Origin: Enteractinococcus fodinae | GTDB taxonomy: Bacteria > Actinomycetota > Actinomycetes > Actinomycetales > Micrococcaceae | Length of the DNA: 64,000 nt | Assembly (NCBI RefSeq): GCF_031458395.1 | Contig: NZ_JAVDYJ010000001.1 | Coordinates: 248,001 to 312,000 of the forward strand | Direction of reading: 5' to 3' | In this document: positions 61,134-64,000 of the stretch, piece by piece | How positions within the stretch are numbered: the first letter of the stretch is position 1 | Layout: every line of letters begins with the position of its first letter | Translations under genes and position numbers: made by a program | Notes under the pieces: model-generated | What the model was told of the DNA's origin: nothing | The model's database searches: none | What the model saw: only the letters and a program-made list of their open reading frames with translations

Positions 61134-61700
61134 ATGACCCGCGATACTTCTTCACAGGGCCCAGTGTTCCAGGCGATGGCCAACCGTGCCTCGCAGTCAA
61201 AAGTCACCGATGAGGCACCCACCCACGAGGAACTCCGCGACTTGATGAGCGTGCTCAATAGCGTGCCGGATCATTCCCGGTTGCGCCCGTGGCGCGTCAT
61301 CGAACTGCGCGGCGACGACCGTGAAGTACTGGGCCGTGCCATGGCCAAGACCCGCGACATGAGTACTGAAAAAGGCATCGCCAAGGCCACTCGGGCACCC
61401 TTGGTGCTGGCCATTGTTGTGTCACCACAAAAATCCAAGAAAGTGCCCTATTGGGAACAAGAAGCCGTGGCCTCTGGGGTCGCGCACTACCTGACGCTGC
61501 TACTGGCCGAAGCAGGCTGGGGCACCATGTGGCGCACGGGCGACGGCACCCGCTCCAAGACCATGCGCAAAGCTCATAAGCTTGCCGACGGTGAAGAACT
61601 GCTGGGCTGGATCTACGTCGGCGGCGTGCCTGAGACCCAGAAGAAACCCAAGCCACGCAAACCGCTCAAAATCGATGAGCACCTCACTCCGGGACTCTAA
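61134..61700 (+). CDS. Nitroreductase-family protein (YdjA-like)
   Basis: 188-residue FMN protein of the short YdjA-like nitroreductase branch. RPWRVIELRG (near residue 50) and the Trp-containing AEAGWGTMWRTGDGTRS match the flavin and substrate sites. These reduce nitro, quinone or related groups with NAD(P)H, often unspecifically. Chosen start ATG 61134; a GTG at 61125 is in frame. The upstream box suggests a leaderless mRNA. The last residues (KKPKPRKPLK) are basic. Confidence 0.8.
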   Translation: MTRDTSSQGPVFQAMANRASQSKVTDEAPTHEELRDLMSVLNSVPDHSRLRPWRVIELRGDDREVLGRAMAKTRDMSTEKGIAKATRAPLVLAIVVSPQKSKKVPYWEQEAVASGVAHYLTLLLAEAGWGTMWRTGDGTRSKTMRKAHKLADGEELLGWIYVGGVPETQKKPKPRKPLKIDEHLTPGL

Positions 61701-61855
61701 GGCTCCACGCGAACCTGCCACCCCTTTCGGAAAGTCTGTTCACCCACCACAATGGGATATGAGGCGTTCGCGGGCACGGCGTTGTCCAATGCAGCGCGAC
61801 ACCTCGCAAACGTCTGGTCGACCGCACCCGAAACATCTGACGAAGGAGTGGCATT

Positions 61856-62284
61856 TTGACCAGCAACACCTCAGACATTTCCCTACAACTGGCCCAAACC
61901 GTGGCCGACGCAGCACTGCGCCGGGCCGAAGAGCTCGAACTGAAAATGAACGTGGCAGTCGTCGACGCGGGTGCCAATCTCAAAGCATTTCATCGCATGG
62001 ACGGTGCCTGGCTGGGCAGCATCGACATCTCCATCAAAAAAGCCCGCACCGCACGGTATTTCGATATGGAAACCGGCGCACTATCACCCATGGTGCAGCC
62101 CGGCAAACCGCTGTATCACATGGAATTCTCCAATGACGGCCTGATCACCTTCCCGGGCGGCATCCCGCTGAAACTCGACGACGGCACCATCATCGGTGCG
62201 ATCGGGGTCAGCGGATCGACCGTCGATAATGATCAAATCGTGGCCGAAGCAGGCGTGGCAGCCCTCGAATCTGCAGTCAAGTAA
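61856..62284 (+). CDS. GlcG/HbpS-family heme-binding-like protein
   Basis: 142-residue DUF336 / GlcG-HbpS fold. Typical features are MNVAVVDAGANLKAFHRMDGAWLGSIDIS at about 31-59 (given here as a run of the family's core strand and turn) and PGGIPLKLDDG and GAIGVSG in the second half. Streptomyces HbpS binds heme and senses redox stress; GlcG members have unknown roles in glycolate or diol operons. TTG start with AAGGAG about 8 bases before it. It precedes the zinc dehydrogenase gene by 23 bases, so the two form an operon. Confidence 0.85.
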   Translation: MTSNTSDISLQLAQTVADAALRRAEELELKMNVAVVDAGANLKAFHRMDGAWLGSIDISIKKARTARYFDMETGALSPMVQPGKPLYHMEFSNDGLITFPGGIPLKLDDGTIIGAIGVSGSTVDNDQIVAEAGVAALESAVK

Positions 62285-62307
62285 CACCCCAGGATGAGGA
62301 GTGAACA

Positions 62308-63447
62308 TTGAAAGCTGTTGTTTATAAAGGACCATTTGAAGTCGCCGTCGAAGAAGTCGAGGACCCCAAAATCCAAGACCCGACCGACGTGATCGTTCGT
62401 ATCACCTCGACCGCGATCTGTGGTTCGGACCTCCACATGTACGAAGGCCGCACCGACGCTGAACCGGGTATTACGTTCGGCCACGAGAATATGGGCATCG
62501 TGGAAGAAGTCGGCGACGGGGTACACGTCGTCAAGAAAGGCGACCGCGTCGTGATGCCCTTCAACGTTGCCTGTGGCTTCTGTGATAACTGCCGCAAAGG
62601 AAAATCCGCGTTCTGCCTAACCGTCAACGTCGACGGTTTCGCTGGCGGTGCCTACGGGTACGTCGGAATGGGCCCGTATGCGGGTGGCCAGGCTGAATAC
62701 CTGCGCGTGCCGTTCGCGGACTACAACTGTGTGCCACTGCCAGAGGGCACCGAACACGAAAAAGACTTCGCGCTGCTGGCCGATATCTTCCCAACCGGCT
62801 ACCACTCGACCGAACTCGCCGGGGTACGCCCAGGCGACACCGTCGCGGTCTACGGTGCAGGACCGGTCGGCATCATGGCCGCTTACTCTGCACAGCTCAA
62901 AGGCGCCAGCCGTGTGTTTGTGGTCGATAACGTCGCCAACCGGCTGGATATTGTCAAAGACATGGGGGCCGAGCCGATCAACTTCGACGACGGCGACCCG
63001 GTCGAACAAATCCACGACGCCGTCCAAGACTACGGTGTCGATCGCGGTATCGATGCTGTCGGGTACCAAGCGACCGCAGCCGACGGCGAAGAACAACCAG
63101 CAGTGGTACTCAACCAGCTGGTGGGCACCGTCAAAGCCACCGGAGGATTGGGCATCATTGGACTGTATGTCCCATCGGACCCGGGCGCCCCTGATGAACA
63201 CTCGGCAAAAGGCGAGCTGCTATTCAAGGTTGGCAAGTTCTTCGAAAAAGGCCAGACCATGGGCACCGGACAGGCCGACGCGAAACAGTATGCGCATACG
63301 CTGCGCGACCTGATTATCGCTGGTCGGGCCAAACCCGGGTTCATTGTCTCCAAGGAACTGCCACTGGAAGACGCACCGGATGCCTACGAGCGTTTCGACA
63401 AGCGTGAAGAAGGCTACTCCAAAGTGCTACTTCAGCCAGGACGCTAA
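62308..63447 (+). CDS. Zinc-dependent alcohol dehydrogenase, formaldehyde-dehydrogenase-like
   Basis: 379-residue MDR-family enzyme. Catalytic-zinc region ICGSDLHMYEGR with the following His (FGHENMG), the structural-zinc cysteines in CGFCDNCRKGKSAFC (about 91-105), and the NAD motif GAGPVGIMAA (about 187) are present. It closely follows the pattern of glutathione-independent formaldehyde dehydrogenase (FdhA). TTG start with GGAG 8 bases before it. With the AhpD-like gene downstream (across a terminator) and the GlcG-like gene upstream it may detoxify aldehydes; substrate is unproven. Confidence 0.88.
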   Translation: MKAVVYKGPFEVAVEEVEDPKIQDPTDVIVRITSTAICGSDLHMYEGRTDAEPGITFGHENMGIVEEVGDGVHVVKKGDRVVMPFNVACGFCDNCRKGKSAFCLTVNVDGFAGGAYGYVGMGPYAGGQAEYLRVPFADYNCVPLPEGTEHEKDFALLADIFPTGYHSTELAGVRPGDTVAVYGAGPVGIMAAYSAQLKGASRVFVVDNVANRLDIVKDMGAEPINFDDGDPVEQIHDAVQDYGVDRGIDAVGYQATAADGEEQPAVVLNQLVGTVKATGGLGIIGLYVPSDPGAPDEHSAKGELLFKVGKFFEKGQTMGTGQADAKQYAHTLRDLIIAGRAKPGFIVSKELPLEDAPDAYERFDKREEGYSKVLLQPGR

Positions 63448-63468
63448 GCGCCTCGTGCCATAAACCCA

Positions 63469-63514
63469 ACGGCTCCTGAGCCGAGCAACACTGTTCGGCT
63501 CAGGAGCCGTTTCT
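63469..63514 (+). terminator. Terminator after the zinc dehydrogenase gene
   Basis: Perfect 16-base stem ACGGCTCCTGAGCCGA / TCGGCTCAGGAGCCGT with a 10-base loop, followed by TTCT. Confidence 0.9.
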
Positions 63515-63556
63515 GTACGTCACAAAGAACACCGCAACGTCTACGAAAGGACACCT

Positions 63557-63910
63557 ATGCAGCACTACGATTCAAAAGACAGTAAGTTCGGCCGCAACCT
63601 CCGCAAAGGTGCCCCGGATGATTTCGCCAAGTTCGTTGAGTGGGATCAGCAAGTCTTCGCCGAAGAAGGCCACGAGCTATCGAAAAAGACCCGCGAACTG
63701 ATTGCCATCGGGGTCGCCGCGACCACCCAGTGCCCGCACTGCATTGAGATCCACTCCCGGGCCGCTGCCAAAGCCGGAGCGACCGAAGCCGAACTGTCGG
63801 AAGCGGTCATGGTTGCCATGGCAATGCGCGCCGGCGGTGCGATGACGCACGGGTGGATGGCCATGAAATACTTCCAAGACGAAAACGATACAGGCCAAAG
63901 CGAACAGTAA
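63557..63910 (+). CDS. Carboxymuconolactone-decarboxylase-family / AhpD-like protein
   Basis: 117-residue all-helical protein with the AhpD-type active site CPHC (about 57-60) followed by IEIHSRAA, plus the C-terminal AGGAMTHGW helix. The paired Cys can act as a peroxidase or disulfide reductase. AAAGGA precedes the ATG. It has its own strong terminator. Confidence 0.85.
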   Translation: MQHYDSKDSKFGRNLRKGAPDDFAKFVEWDQQVFAEEGHELSKKTRELIAIGVAATTQCPHCIEIHSRAAAKAGATEAELSEAVMVAMAMRAGGAMTHGWMAMKYFQDENDTGQSEQ

Positions 63911-63927
63911 GCTCCAACCGGAAAAGC

Positions 63928-63963
63928 ACGGCCACTTGAGCAGAGCTCTGCTCAAGTGGCCGT
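63928..63963 (+). terminator. Terminator after the AhpD-like gene
   Basis: 36-base perfect palindrome built on ACGGCCACTTGAGCAGAG and its complement, followed by TTGT. Confidence 0.8.
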
Positions 63964-64000
63964 TGTCGTGCAAGCGTCCGGGTTTATGAACCGACAGCAG

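Overview
The window looks like chromosome from a moderately high-G+C actinobacterium, most likely a Micrococcaceae member (Yaniella/Enteractinococcus/Nesterenkonia-like). This rests on gene content and style: actinobacterial families (KGG stress protein, SPW-repeat protein, DUF3817, GAP family, WXG100-like protein), many GTG/TTG starts, 4-base stop/start overlaps, and several apparently leaderless genes. The osmoprotection genes (ectoine hydroxylase, BCCT carrier, betaine-binding protein) suggest a salt-tolerant lifestyle. Genus is a guess. I found no rRNA, tRNA, CRISPR array, insertion sequence or prophage.

Layout. 1-3342: a biotin-linked operon, with an acyl-CoA ligase (cut by the window edge), a thiolase and the ECF transporter parts BioM and BioN. 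3481-8189: nagB, an acyltransferase, a PaaI-type thioesterase, an AsnB-like protein with Ser in place of the nucleophilic Cys, and hutG. 8139-11011: a copper operon csoR-copZ-copA with a textbook CsoR operator in its promoter. 11117-15486: aconitase, a PPOX-fold protein, an RraA-like protein, Hsp20, an unrecognised 38-residue peptide gene and a small acidic protein. 15619-18269: an orphan TRAP binding lipoprotein and a solitary ectD. 18487-21390: rlmN with a coupled small membrane protein, then an acyl-CoA dehydrogenase. 21464-25621: a stress-protein cluster (small membrane protein, KGG repeats, ChaB, SDR, CPBP protease, SPW protein). 25684-29681: GAP-family protein, an AAA ATPase with an altered Walker B, an Lrp regulator and a ThDP enzyme. 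29755-36268: purB, a WXG100-like/hydrolase pair, a holin-like membrane protein, an aminotransferase and an amino-acid oxidase.

36723-41034 is a 2-oxoacid dehydrogenase operon (E1 alpha, E1 beta, E2, hydrolase). 41040-49984 holds a betaine-binding lipoprotein, a zinc-ribbon protein, a CBS protein, a one-lobed binding lipoprotein coupled to a CDF metal transporter, argG, a BCCT carrier and a flavodoxin. 50111-64000 holds a DUF4389 protein, a helicase/sigma-70 fusion, an aldehyde dehydrogenase, an SLC13 carrier, a membrane-anchored hydrolase, small membrane proteins, a nitroreductase-like protein and a GlcG / zinc dehydrogenase / AhpD-like run.

The standout is the 813-residue protein at 51938-54379. 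It joins a complete superfamily II (XPB/RAD25-like) helicase to a complete housekeeping-type sigma-70 (regions 1.2 to 4.2) in one uninterrupted frame. Other points of interest are the single-lobed binding protein coupled to a CDF carrier, the WXG100-like/hydrolase pair, the Cys-ended peptide gene whose start codon is bracketed by an inverted repeat, and several enzymes lacking a signature catalytic residue.
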